From Planctomycetaceae bacterium (lineage in GTDB: Bacteria > Planctomycetota > Planctomycetia > Pirellulales > UBA1268), in NCBI GenBank assembly GCA_003488325.1, contig DNLZ01000179.1:15154-20903 (forward strand): a stretch of 5,750 bases of DNA, given 5' to 3'. A program made the translations under genes and the position numbers. Positions within the stretch are counted from its first letter, which is position 1, and the number at the start of each line of letters is the position of its first letter. Below the pieces are notes generated by a model. It did not search any database, had not been told where the DNA came from, and saw only the letters and a list, made by a program, of their open reading frames with translations. This document shows positions 1 through 5,750 of this stretch, piece after piece.

Positions 1-1365
1 CGTGCGATCCTCGGCGATCCGTTCGCACCGGCCAACGCGCCAAACACCGCGCCGGCCGCTGATCCGGCGCCACGGATCGTGCCGCGAGGCGCACCCGGCG
101 CGGTGCGGTTCCTCGTGGAGGCGGAGGGCCGGCCGGTCGCCGAAGCCGACGTGACCGTGATCCTGCCGGACGGCGCGCACGAGAAGGTGAAGACGGGCCC
201 CGACGGACTCTCGCCCGCCTTCACGGCCAGCGGCCGGTATGGCGCCTGGGCCCGGTACGTGGAGCATGTGGCCGGCGAACACGCCGGCAAGCCCTACGCG
301 CAGGTGCGGCACTATCCGACGGTCGTCTGCACGATTCCCGGGCTCGATGCCGCAGGTGATGAGCCCGCGAACGAGACTCGGCAGGATGACGCCCTGCGAC
401 GGCCCGACCCCGCATCGCTGAGCCTCACGCGACTCCTGCCACCGCTCCCCGAGGCTTCGAGCAGCCTGGGTGCCGTGGCCAGCGACGGATTTCTCTATGT
501 CTACGGCGGCCACATCGCGCCGGTGCACACCTACTCCACCGAGGCCGTCAGCGGGCGGTTTCATCGGCTGCCGCTGCGTGCCGCGACCGGCTCAGCGGCC
601 ACGGGCACGAACGCGGGGGTGCAGGCCGCCTGGCAGGAACTCGCCGCCGGCCCGCGACTGCAGGGCATGAACCTCGCGACCCACGCCGGCAGGATCTACC
701 GCGTGGGCGGCATGGATCCACGCAACGCACCGGGCGACGAGGCCGACAATCACTCGATCGCCGCGGCGGCCTGCTTCGATCCCTCGACGGGCCGGTGGAC
801 CGACCTGCCGCCGCTCCCCGAGCCGCGGTCGTCGCACGACCTCGTCGTGCTCGGTGACACGCTCTACGCCGTGGGCGGCTGGAACATGCTCGGTGCCGAC
901 GGCGGCGAGACGTGGTGCGAGACCATGGCCGCGCTCGACCTCACGGCCGCGACGCCCGAGTGGCGCTCGATCCCCCAGCCCTTCACGCGGCGAGCCCTCA
1001 TCGCGACGGCGTTCCACGATCGCCTCTGGGTGATCGGCGGCTTCACCGACAGCGAAGAGGTGAGCACGCAGGTCGACGTCTTCGATCCGGTGACCGGCAG
1101 GTGGAGCCGCGGCCCCGATCTTCCGTCGGGTGGCGTCAACGGATTCGCACCGGCGGCCTGTGTCGCAGACGGCCGACTTCTCGCGAGCGTCGCCGACGGC
1201 AGCCTGCTCGCGCTCGACGAGCAGGCCGGCACCTGGCAGAGCGTCGCCCGCACCAGCCCGCGGATCGTGCACCGGATGGTGCCAGTCGAGGAGGGTGTGA
1301 TCCTCGTGGGGGGCGCGGCCGGCAAGGACAACCTCGACCGCGTCGAGTGGATCGCCCTTCCGTAG
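1..1365 (+). CDS. Kelch-repeat protein with DUF4198-like N-terminal segment (5' partial)
   Basis: The frame is open from the first base of the window to a TAG at 1363-1365, giving 454 visible codons. The true start lies upstream, so the GTG at 79 is probably internal. Residues are numbered from the first visible codon. Residues 8-25 are a Pro/Ala-rich linker. Residues 33-109 look like a beta domain ending in a GEHAGKPYAQVRHY stretch, which resembles the end of DUF4198 domains (a family related to nickel-uptake and carboxypeptidase-regulatory-like folds). Residues ~145-450 hold kelch blades, with double glycines at 169-170, 236-237, 292-293, 346-347 and 437-438. Each sits in a hydrophobic-GG strand such as LYAVGGW or LWVIGGF, and several blades end in a GRW or TW motif. 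A sixth, degenerate blade lies near 391-415. Kelch propellers usually bind proteins or sugars. No catalytic residues can be assigned, and any signal peptide would lie outside the window. The propeller call is firm; the DUF4198 call is moderate. Confidence 0.85.
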   Translation, partial: RAILGDPFAPANAPNTAPAADPAPRIVPRGAPGAVRFLVEAEGRPVAEADVTVILPDGAHEKVKTGPDGLSPAFTASGRYGAWARYVEHVAGEHAGKPYAQVRHYPTVVCTIPGLDAAGDEPANETRQDDALRRPDPASLSLTRLLPPLPEASSSLGAVASDGFLYVYGGHIAPVHTYSTEAVSGRFHRLPLRAATGSAATGTNAGVQAAWQELAAGPRLQGMNLATHAGRIYRVGGMDPRNAPGDEADNHSIAAAACFDPSTGRWTDLPPLPEPRSSHDLVVLGDTLYAVGGWNMLGADGGETWCETMAALDLTAATPEWRSIPQPFTRRALIATAFHDRLWVIGGFTDSEEVSTQVDVFDPVTGRWSRGPDLPSGGVNGFAPAACVADGRLLASVADGSLLALDEQAGTWQSVARTSPRIVHRMVPVEEGVILVGGAAGKDNLDRVEWIALP

Positions 1366-1397
1366 CGGACGGCGGACGCCGACAACTGCCCCGCGCG

Positions 1398-3059
1398 TCA
1401 GCGGGCCGCGGCCGGTGCCGACTCCAGCCGCAGGCCGATGTCGTCGTTGCCCTCGACCGCGTCCGCCCCGACAGGCACCGGGCCTCCGTCGTCCTCGCCG
1501 TCGGGCCCCACCGACCACACCATGAGCGCGCCGTCGGCCGACCGTGCCCGCAGCGGCTGGCGGTCGGTGAGCGTCGTGCCGGTGTAGGGATCGGCGGGCA
1601 TCGCGGCGAGCCACTCACGGTCGATCGCCTCGAGCGTTTCGGGCAGCTGTCCGCTCGCGAGCCGCTGCCGCGTCGCAGCCACGAGCGCGGCGGCCGCCGC
1701 GTGTCGGGCTTCGGCCTTGAACGCCTGCAACCGCACCTGACCGAGGGCGGGCATGATCAGCGCGGACAAGAGGCCCGGTCGCCGCCGCTCGATGTCCTCC
1801 TCGTCGGCGGTGTTCTCCTGGCGGACGGCCGCGAAGGGTCGCGACTGGGCGACGGACTGCTGCTGGCGGTGCATGAACCGGCGGTAGCCGTCGATGTCGG
1901 CCGGCAGCAGGAAGACGCGGTAGAGAAACTCGCCCGGCCGTCCGACGAACCGGCCGCGCTGGGCTGCTTCGGCATGCATCACCTGCTGCAGGCTGGTCAA
2001 CCCGAGGCGGGCGTCGGCCACGTCGGCGAACGTCGCCAGACCGAAGGCCTCCTCGCCGAACATGCTGCGGACGAGCGTCGGTGGCGATCCAACGGGGTCC
2101 GCGGCCGCGAGCGCCGCGGCATGGTCCGGCGTGCAGGCGGGCAGCACGCGCGCGAGCGTGTCGAGACCGACACCGTCGATCGCAAGCCCGACCAGTCCGG
2201 AGATCAGGAGCGGTTCGCTGGCGGCATGATGCCCCATCCGGGTGATCCGCGCGACATCCTGCAGGGCCGCCGGGACGTCGCCGTCGGCCGCCGCGCACAC
2301 CGCGGCAATCGCGAGCAGCCGCGCCGCGCTTCGCATCGCCTGGATCTCCGGCAGAATCATGTCGAACGACGGCCGCGTCCAGTCGCGATCGAAGCGGCAG
2401 GTGTCGCGGTCGGCCGCCGCGCGGAGCAGGTCGAGCGTGGCGGCATGGCGCCGCAGGAGCTCACGCGTCGCCTCGGCGGTCACGTCGGCTGCCGGACCCC
2501 GCGGGAGTGGTCCTGTGGATGCCTGTGCCGCGGCATCCGTGTCGAGCCGCGTGAAGGCCTCGCGGTAGAGCGGCGCCGCGTTCTCCGCGTCGGGCACCGC
2601 CGGCGGGAGGTGCGCCTGGATGAGCGACGCCGCCTCCAGCCGCATATAGGGCGCCTGGGCCGCGACCGCATTGTCGAGGATGAGCAGGATCCCGAACGCC
2701 ACCATCTTGGCGATCACGAAGAGTCCCGCGAGCCCGATGACCGGCCATGCCGCGGCGGCCGGCGTGCCATCCGGGCGGCGCGACATCCCCGCCGCCACGA
2801 TCCAGATGCCACCGACGAGCGCAGCGACGGCGCATGACACCGTCGGACCGAACCAATTCGTGTCGATCGCGAGCCGGAACGCGAGCAGCCACGTCGCGAT
2901 CACCCACGGACTCAGCGCAGCGATCGGGACGACCACCGCCACGCCAAGCAGGAGCCGGCGCAGCCAGGCCCGCTGGGCCCGAGCCGCTCCCGCCGTGAAC
3001 GCCGCCGACCAGAGCAGGCAGGCCGCCACCACGGCCAGAAAGAACAGCGCGTACCCCAT
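1398..3059 (-). CDS. Four-helix membrane protein with pseudopilin-G-like C-terminus
   Basis: This 553-residue protein belongs to no family I can name. The start chosen is the ATG at 3059-3057. It overlaps the upstream stop by one base (TGATG) and has AGGGA six bases before it. An in-frame start at 3098 would add 13 residues inside the upstream gene and is less likely. Hydrophobic segments at about 3-22, 35-62, 73-92 and 105-128 predict four membrane helices. They are followed by a ~420-residue soluble part. Residues 151-169 carry a PDAENAAPLYREAF stretch of a kind I associate with planctomycete proteins. Residues 472-526 read LPETLEAID...ADPYTGTTL...MVWSVGPDGEDDGG, like the C-terminal beta/Ca-binding part of type II secretion pseudopilin GspG/PulG. 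There is no N-terminal prepilin cleavage site, so it is not itself a pseudopilin. As the last gene of the sigma-factor operon it may be a sensor, co-regulator or effector; this is inference. Confidence 0.85.
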   Translation of the reverse strand: MGYALFFLAVVAACLLWSAAFTAGAARAQRAWLRRLLLGVAVVVPIAALSPWVIATWLLAFRLAIDTNWFGPTVSCAVAALVGGIWIVAAGMSRRPDGTPAAAAWPVIGLAGLFVIAKMVAFGILLILDNAVAAQAPYMRLEAASLIQAHLPPAVPDAENAAPLYREAFTRLDTDAAAQASTGPLPRGPAADVTAEATRELLRRHAATLDLLRAAADRDTCRFDRDWTRPSFDMILPEIQAMRSAARLLAIAAVCAAADGDVPAALQDVARITRMGHHAASEPLLISGLVGLAIDGVGLDTLARVLPACTPDHAAALAAADPVGSPPTLVRSMFGEEAFGLATFADVADARLGLTSLQQVMHAEAAQRGRFVGRPGEFLYRVFLLPADIDGYRRFMHRQQQSVAQSRPFAAVRQENTADEEDIERRRPGLLSALIMPALGQVRLQAFKAEARHAAAAALVAATRQRLASGQLPETLEAIDREWLAAMPADPYTGTTLTDRQPLRARSADGALMVWSVGPDGEDDGGPVPVGADAVEGNDDIGLRLESAPAAAR

Positions 3060-3541
3060 CAGAGTTCCCTCACGAGTGTGTGCCGCATCCGCAACCACCG
3101 TTCAGCCGCCTCTCCCGGCGCTGTGGAGGTCCGATCGACCGCCGTCGGGTGCGTCCGGTGCCGCCGCTCGCCGTTGGCATCCTCCGGAGCGACCGCCGCC
3201 AGCGCATCCGGCGGAAGTTCCACGCCGACCATCCGGGCGTGGGCAACGAGCGACGGCCGTGGTGATCGGAACCAGGCGCTGCCACCCGCGACCCCATCCA
3301 GACTCAGCCACCAGGGTCCGATCAGCAGGGGCGCGATGGCCGCCGCCATGCCCGCGAGGGCGAGTACGCCGCCACCACCGAGACGGTGGCGGCCGACAGC
3401 CTCGGCAGCGGGGCGTGAATCGAGCGCGCCGCGCACCGCGGCAAGCACCCGCGACCGATGCCCCGCTGACGGCGCGAGCGCCGGCCGCGACCGGAGGCGG
3501 CGTTCGATCGCACGATCGCGCATGCCATCGTGAAGCGTCAT
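3059..3541 (-). CDS. Small single-pass membrane protein, candidate anti-sigma factor
   Basis: This 160-residue protein overlaps the sigma-factor stop by four bases (ATGA) and has a strong Shine-Dalgarno-like stretch just upstream. Residues 1-56 are basic and rich in Arg (IERRLRSRP, then HRSRVLAAVRGAL), probably helical and cytoplasmic. Residues ~57-75 form one hydrophobic helix followed by PWW. Residues 77-160 would be outside the membrane if it is N-in. The size, position directly after an ECF sigma gene, and single helix fit a membrane-bound anti-sigma factor. However, the protein has no cysteine at all, so it lacks the HxxxCxxC zinc motif of the common ZAS anti-sigma class, and I see no FecR or RskA signature. 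It could instead be a structural partner of the larger downstream membrane protein. The gene call is firm; the anti-sigma role is inferred from context. Confidence 0.8.
   Translation of the reverse strand: MTLHDGMRDRAIERRLRSRPALAPSAGHRSRVLAAVRGALDSRPAAEAVGRHRLGGGGVLALAGMAAAIAPLLIGPWWLSLDGVAGGSAWFRSPRPSLVAHARMVGVELPPDALAAVAPEDANGERRHRTHPTAVDRTSTAPGEAAERWLRMRHTLVREL
3066..3070 (-). promoter_or_regulatory. Ribosome binding site for the four-helix membrane protein
   Basis: AGGGA on the minus strand lies six bases before the ATG at 3059, within the end of the upstream gene. With the TGATG junction it decides the start of the large membrane protein in favour of MGYALFF rather than the upstream in-frame start at 3098. 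Confidence 0.6.
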
Positions 3542-4065
3542 CGCTCCTCCCTCCGTGAGAGCGTCTGACGGAGCTTGGTCAGCGCGTAGCGGTAGCGGCT
3601 GGCGGCGGTGTCGAGGCTCGTGCCCATGACCCGGCCGATCTCCGCGAAGGTGAGGCCGCCGTCGATCTTCAGGGCCACGACCTCGCGCTGCTCCGGCGGC
3701 AGGTCCGCCACGGCCGCCGCCAGTTCGTCGTCGGGCAGCGCGAAGGCGGCTGCGTGATCCGGGCGGCCGCGGTCATGCGCCACCTCGACGAGCACCCTGC
3801 GGCCGGTGACGGCCCGGCGGTGGCGGCGGCCGACGGCGTGCCTGAGCATCGTGAACACGTAGGCCTCCAGGTCGGCGACGGCGGCGAGCCGGTCCCTCCC
3901 CCGGGCAAGGTCGACGAACAGGTCGTGCACGACATCCTCCGCGTCCGCTGCCGAGCCGATCATGGTCCGGGCCGCTCCCAGGAGCCTCGCCGCCAGACGG
4001 TCGTAGAGCGCGGCGAACGCGTCGGCGTCGCCGTCCGCCAGCGACTCTGCAAGCGTGGGTGGCAC
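3538..4065 (-). CDS. ECF-type RNA polymerase sigma factor
   Basis: This 175-residue protein has the usual ECF size and layout. Region 2 spans about residues 8-80 and includes DAEDVVHDLFVDLAR (41-55), the core-RNA-polymerase/-10 recognition helix pattern, then YVFTMLRHAVGRRHRR (69-84). A variable linker follows. Region 4 spans about 119-170, with LPPEQREVVALKIDGG leading into the helix-turn-helix LTFAEIGRVMGTSLDTAASRYR, which contacts the -35 element. The phrase TAASRYRYALTKLR is typical of ECF sigmas I associate with planctomycetes. The start is taken as GTG at 4065-4063, eight bases after GGGAG. GTG at 4074-4072 (three residues more) is nearly as good. The frame stays open far upstream, but only because it is antisense to the next gene, so the longer version is not real. 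It is the first gene of a coupled three-gene operon; many ECF sigmas drive their own operon, but no promoter here proves that. Confidence 0.93.
   Translation of the reverse strand: MPPTLAESLADGDADAFAALYDRLAARLLGAARTMIGSAADAEDVVHDLFVDLARGRDRLAAVADLEAYVFTMLRHAVGRRHRRAVTGRRVLVEVAHDRGRPDHAAAFALPDDELAAAVADLPPEQREVVALKIDGGLTFAEIGRVMGTSLDTAASRYRYALTKLRQTLSRREER
3544..3554 (-). promoter_or_regulatory. Strong ribosome binding site for the small membrane protein
   Basis: The minus strand reads GGAGGGAGGAGCG directly before ATG 3541, offering two overlapping Shine-Dalgarno cores inside the last codons of the sigma gene. Together with the ATGA overlap it indicates efficient coupled translation of the two proteins. 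Confidence 0.7.
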
Positions 4066-4073
4066 CTGTCGCA

Positions 4074-4078
4074 CTCCC
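4074..4078 (-). promoter_or_regulatory. Ribosome binding site deciding the sigma-factor start
   Basis: On the minus strand GGGAG lies eight bases before GTG 4065, which supports that start over longer versions of the same open frame. The site overlaps the alternative GTG at 4074-4072. That alternative would instead use an AAGAAGG stretch six bases before it. Confidence 0.45.
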
Positions 4079-4099
4079 GGCCTTCTTCCACAAGGAGCC

Positions 4100-4113
4100 A
4101 CCGGCCGACCGGT
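4100..4113. repeat. 14-bp hyphenated palindrome upstream of the sigma gene
   Basis: The bases read ACCGG-CCGA-CCGGT, five-base arms around a four-base centre. The site lies 35 bases before the chosen sigma-factor start and 153 bases before the cysI start. It could be an operator for a dimeric regulator or a small hairpin in the sigma mRNA leader. In DNA this rich in G and C such short arms arise easily by chance. Confidence 0.25.
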
Positions 4114-4266
4114 TTTGTCTCGCACCCCGGGGGCCGCCCCCCGCGCTCGTGCCCGGCGGCTCGTATCGCCGCGACCGACCCCATGCCCTATTCTGTCGTG
4201 TCCGCGTGTCGTCCGCGGTTTCCCGCCACCTGGGCGGAATCTCCCACCTTCCCCCGATCCAGCGTC

Positions 4267-5750
4267 ATGGCCGACTCCTCCACCCCCGGCGTCGATCCCG
4301 CCGCCGACCCGAAACCCTCCGCCGTGGAAGTGGCCAAGATCGCCAGCCACTACCTCCGCGGCGACATCCCGCAGGAACTTGCCGACGGCACGCCCGGATT
4401 CGGCAAGGCCTCGATCCAGCTCCTCAAAAACCACGGCACCTACCAGCAGGATGATCGCGAGGCCCGTACGAAGTCGGCCGACGGAAAAAAGAGCGCGCGT
4501 CAGATCTCGTTCATGGTCCGCACGCGCATCCCCGGCGGCAAGCTCACGGCCGAGCAGCTGCTCGCCGAGATCGACCTCGGGGACGAGTGCGGCAACGGCA
4601 CCGTACGACTCACGACCCGCCAGGGTGTCCAGCACCACGGCATCGTGAAGGGAGACCTCCAGGCCACGATCCGACGGATCAACGAGATCCAGCTCTCCAC
4701 GCTCGCCGCGTGCGGCGACGTCGAGCGCAACGTGATGTGCTGCCCCGCGCCCATCCACGACAGTCCCGTGCGCGGCGAGATGATGGCGATGGCCGAGAGG
4801 CTCGCCATGCACCTCGCGCCCCGCACGCGCGCGTACCATGAGATCTGGCTCACCGACGACGCGACGGGTGAGAAGACGCTCGCAGGAGGCGGTCCCGACG
4901 GACACGAGGTGGAGCCCATCTACGGGCCCACGTATCTGCCCCGCAAGTTCAAGACGGCCTTCGGCCTGCCCGAGGACAACTGCGTCGACATCTACGCCAA
5001 CGACCTCGGCTTCCTCGCGGTGCACGACGGAGCGACGATCCGGGGCTACAACGTGCTCGCCGGCGGCGGGATGGGGGTGACGCCGAGCGCCGCCAAGACG
5101 TTTCCCGCGCTCGCCAAGCGACTCGGCTTCGTGCCGCCGGAGGATGTCCTCGACATCGCCGTGGCGATCGTGAAGGTGCAGCGGGACTTCGGCAACCGCT
5201 CCGACCGCAAGGTCGCCCGACTCAAGTACACGATCCACAATCTCGGCCTCGAAACATTTCGGGCGAAGGTCGAGGAATACTTCGGCAAGCCGCTGGCCCC
5301 GTGCGACCCGGCCGACGTCCACGGCTTCGACGACCACATCGGCTGGCATCCGCACAACCCCGCGACGGGCGATGGCCGGTTCTTCTACGGCCTCAACGTC
5401 GAGAACGGCCGCATCCACGACACCGGTGACTTCCGGCTGAAGACGGCCCTGCGGCGGATCCTCACCGACATCCGCCCGGGCGTGCGGATCACGGCGCATC
5501 AGAGCCTGCTCTTCACCGACCTGCACGCCGCCGATCGCGTGAGGATCGCCGAGATCCTCCACGCCCACGGCGTCAAGACGTCGGAGGAGATCTCGACCCT
5601 GCGTCGCTGGAGCATGGCATGCGTGGCGCTGCCCACCTGCGGGCTGGCCGTGGCCGAAAGCGAGCGGGTGCTCCCCGGGCTCATCGACAGCCTCGAGCCG
5701 GAGGTCGCGAAGCTCGGTCTCTCGGGCGACGCCTTCACGCTGCGGATGAC
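4267..5750 (+). CDS. cysI: Assimilatory sulfite reductase hemoprotein, CysI/Sir family (3' partial)
   Basis: The visible 494 codons cover most of a siroheme/[4Fe-4S] sulfite reductase, which reduces sulfite to sulfide with six electrons in cytoplasmic sulfur assimilation. Family blocks in order are SHYLRG (27-32), NHGTYQQDDR (55-64), RTRIPGG (85-91), LTTRQGVQHHG (115-125), ERNVMC (153-158), RTRAYHEIWL (186-195), PIYGPTYLPRKFKT (217-230), YNVLAGGGMG (261-270), QRDFGNRSDRK (305-315) and MACVALPTC (450-458). Arg87, Arg154, Lys227 and Lys229 match the sulfite-binding basic residues of E. coli CysI. Cys452 and Cys458 are the first pair of cluster ligands. By alignment the TGCPNGC pair would begin within about ten bases past the window end. 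ATG 4267 puts SHYLRG at the family's usual distance from the N-terminus; it has no clear Shine-Dalgarno site. In-frame ATG 4183 is less likely. Some stretches resemble ferredoxin-dependent Sir, so the electron donor is uncertain. A nitrite reductase is less likely. Confidence 0.93.
   Translation, partial: MADSSTPGVDPAADPKPSAVEVAKIASHYLRGDIPQELADGTPGFGKASIQLLKNHGTYQQDDREARTKSADGKKSARQISFMVRTRIPGGKLTAEQLLAEIDLGDECGNGTVRLTTRQGVQHHGIVKGDLQATIRRINEIQLSTLAACGDVERNVMCCPAPIHDSPVRGEMMAMAERLAMHLAPRTRAYHEIWLTDDATGEKTLAGGGPDGHEVEPIYGPTYLPRKFKTAFGLPEDNCVDIYANDLGFLAVHDGATIRGYNVLAGGGMGVTPSAAKTFPALAKRLGFVPPEDVLDIAVAIVKVQRDFGNRSDRKVARLKYTIHNLGLETFRAKVEEYFGKPLAPCDPADVHGFDDHIGWHPHNPATGDGRFFYGLNVENGRIHDTGDFRLKTALRRILTDIRPGVRITAHQSLLFTDLHAADRVRIAEILHAHGVKTSEEISTLRRWSMACVALPTCGLAVAESERVLPGLIDSLEPEVAKLGLSGDAFTLRM

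Larger units (their letters stand above)
4066..4266. promoter_or_regulatory. Divergent intergenic region between sigma operon and cysI
   Basis: These 201 bases separate two genes that start in opposite directions, so both promoters should lie here. The region is GC-rich, with two less GC-rich spots: GGTTTTGTCT at 4111-4120 and CCCTATTCTGT around 4186-4196. TATTCT on the + strand matches a sigma-70 -10 box at four of six positions, but no good -35 lies 17 bases before it, so I do not call a promoter. No riboswitch, tRNA or small gene is evident. The + strand frame remains open across the region in phase with cysI, which leaves a longer cysI start formally possible. Confidence 0.5.

Noticed and set aside
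1366..1405. Possible bidirectional terminator between the converging genes (arms CCCGC 1390-1394 and GCGGG 1401-1405)
   Set aside because: The stem is only five base pairs, has no T-run on either side, and overlaps the stop codon of the minus-strand gene. Such stems are common by chance at this GC content.
592..1614. A minus-strand open frame of 340 codons opposite the kelch gene
   Set aside because: The plus strand carries clear kelch repeats, and the minus frame gives an Arg/Gly/Ala-rich product with no domain.
912..2837. A plus-strand open frame of 641 codons
   Set aside because: It overlaps the end of the kelch gene in another frame and then runs antisense to the four-helix membrane protein. 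Its composition is Arg/Gly-rich and low in order, typical of a GC-rich shadow frame.
4092..4097. AAGGAG on the plus strand resembling a strong ribosome binding site
   Set aside because: No start codon follows at a usable distance, and the plus-strand frames there have no recognisable product.
4183..4266. Earlier in-frame ATG at 4183 or GTG at 4198 for cysI
   Set aside because: They would add a low-complexity extension of up to 28 residues not seen in the family. ATG 4267 already places the first conserved block at the usual position.
4441..4728. Tyr-Cys crosslink as in mycobacterial NirA, formed by the Tyr in TYQQ and a cysteine near ACGD
   Set aside because: By recalled alignment the crosslinking cysteine position is a Val here (CGDV instead of CGDC), so no crosslink is expected and a sulfite reductase of the CysI/Sir type is favoured.
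4066..5568. A minus-strand open frame of about 500 codons continuous with the sigma-factor gene, suggesting a giant fusion protein
   Set aside because: It is exactly antisense to the strongly conserved sulfite reductase gene and has no recognisable domain. High GC leaves few stop codons in such frames.

Overview
This is a very GC-rich, densely coding stretch of bacterial chromosome with five protein genes, two of them cut by the window edges. No RNA gene, mobile element, CRISPR array or long repeat is visible. Several traits suggest a planctomycete: the region 4 wording of the sigma factor, a DUF4198-like segment fused to a kelch propeller, and a membrane protein ending in a pseudopilin-G-like tail. 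This placement is inferred from remembered family features and was not tested by any search.

Layout. (1) Positions 1-1365, + strand: the 3' part of a gene for a kelch-repeat protein whose N-terminal part looks like the end of a DUF4198-type beta domain. (2) Positions 4065 down to 1398, - strand: a compact three-gene operon. It encodes an ECF-type sigma factor, a small cysteine-free protein with one membrane helix (candidate anti-sigma factor), and a 553-residue protein with four N-terminal membrane helices and a GspG/PulG-like C-terminus. The junctions are a 4-base ATGA overlap and a 1-base TGATG overlap, so the three proteins are probably made in step. The operon meets the kelch gene tail to tail with 32 bases between the stop codons. 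(3) Positions 4066-4266: a divergent intergenic region that should hold the promoters of both the sigma operon and the next gene. (4) Positions 4267-5750, + strand: the 5' part of a gene for an assimilatory sulfite reductase hemoprotein (CysI/Sir family). It is cut off just before the second pair of iron-sulfur cysteines.

How they fit together. The sulfite reductase is ordinary sulfur-assimilation metabolism and the kelch protein is probably a separate unit. The sigma factor, small membrane protein and large membrane protein are best read as one signalling module: a transcription factor, its likely membrane tether, and a possible sensor or effector. That is the most interesting part of the window. 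Its function is inferred only from gene order and topology.
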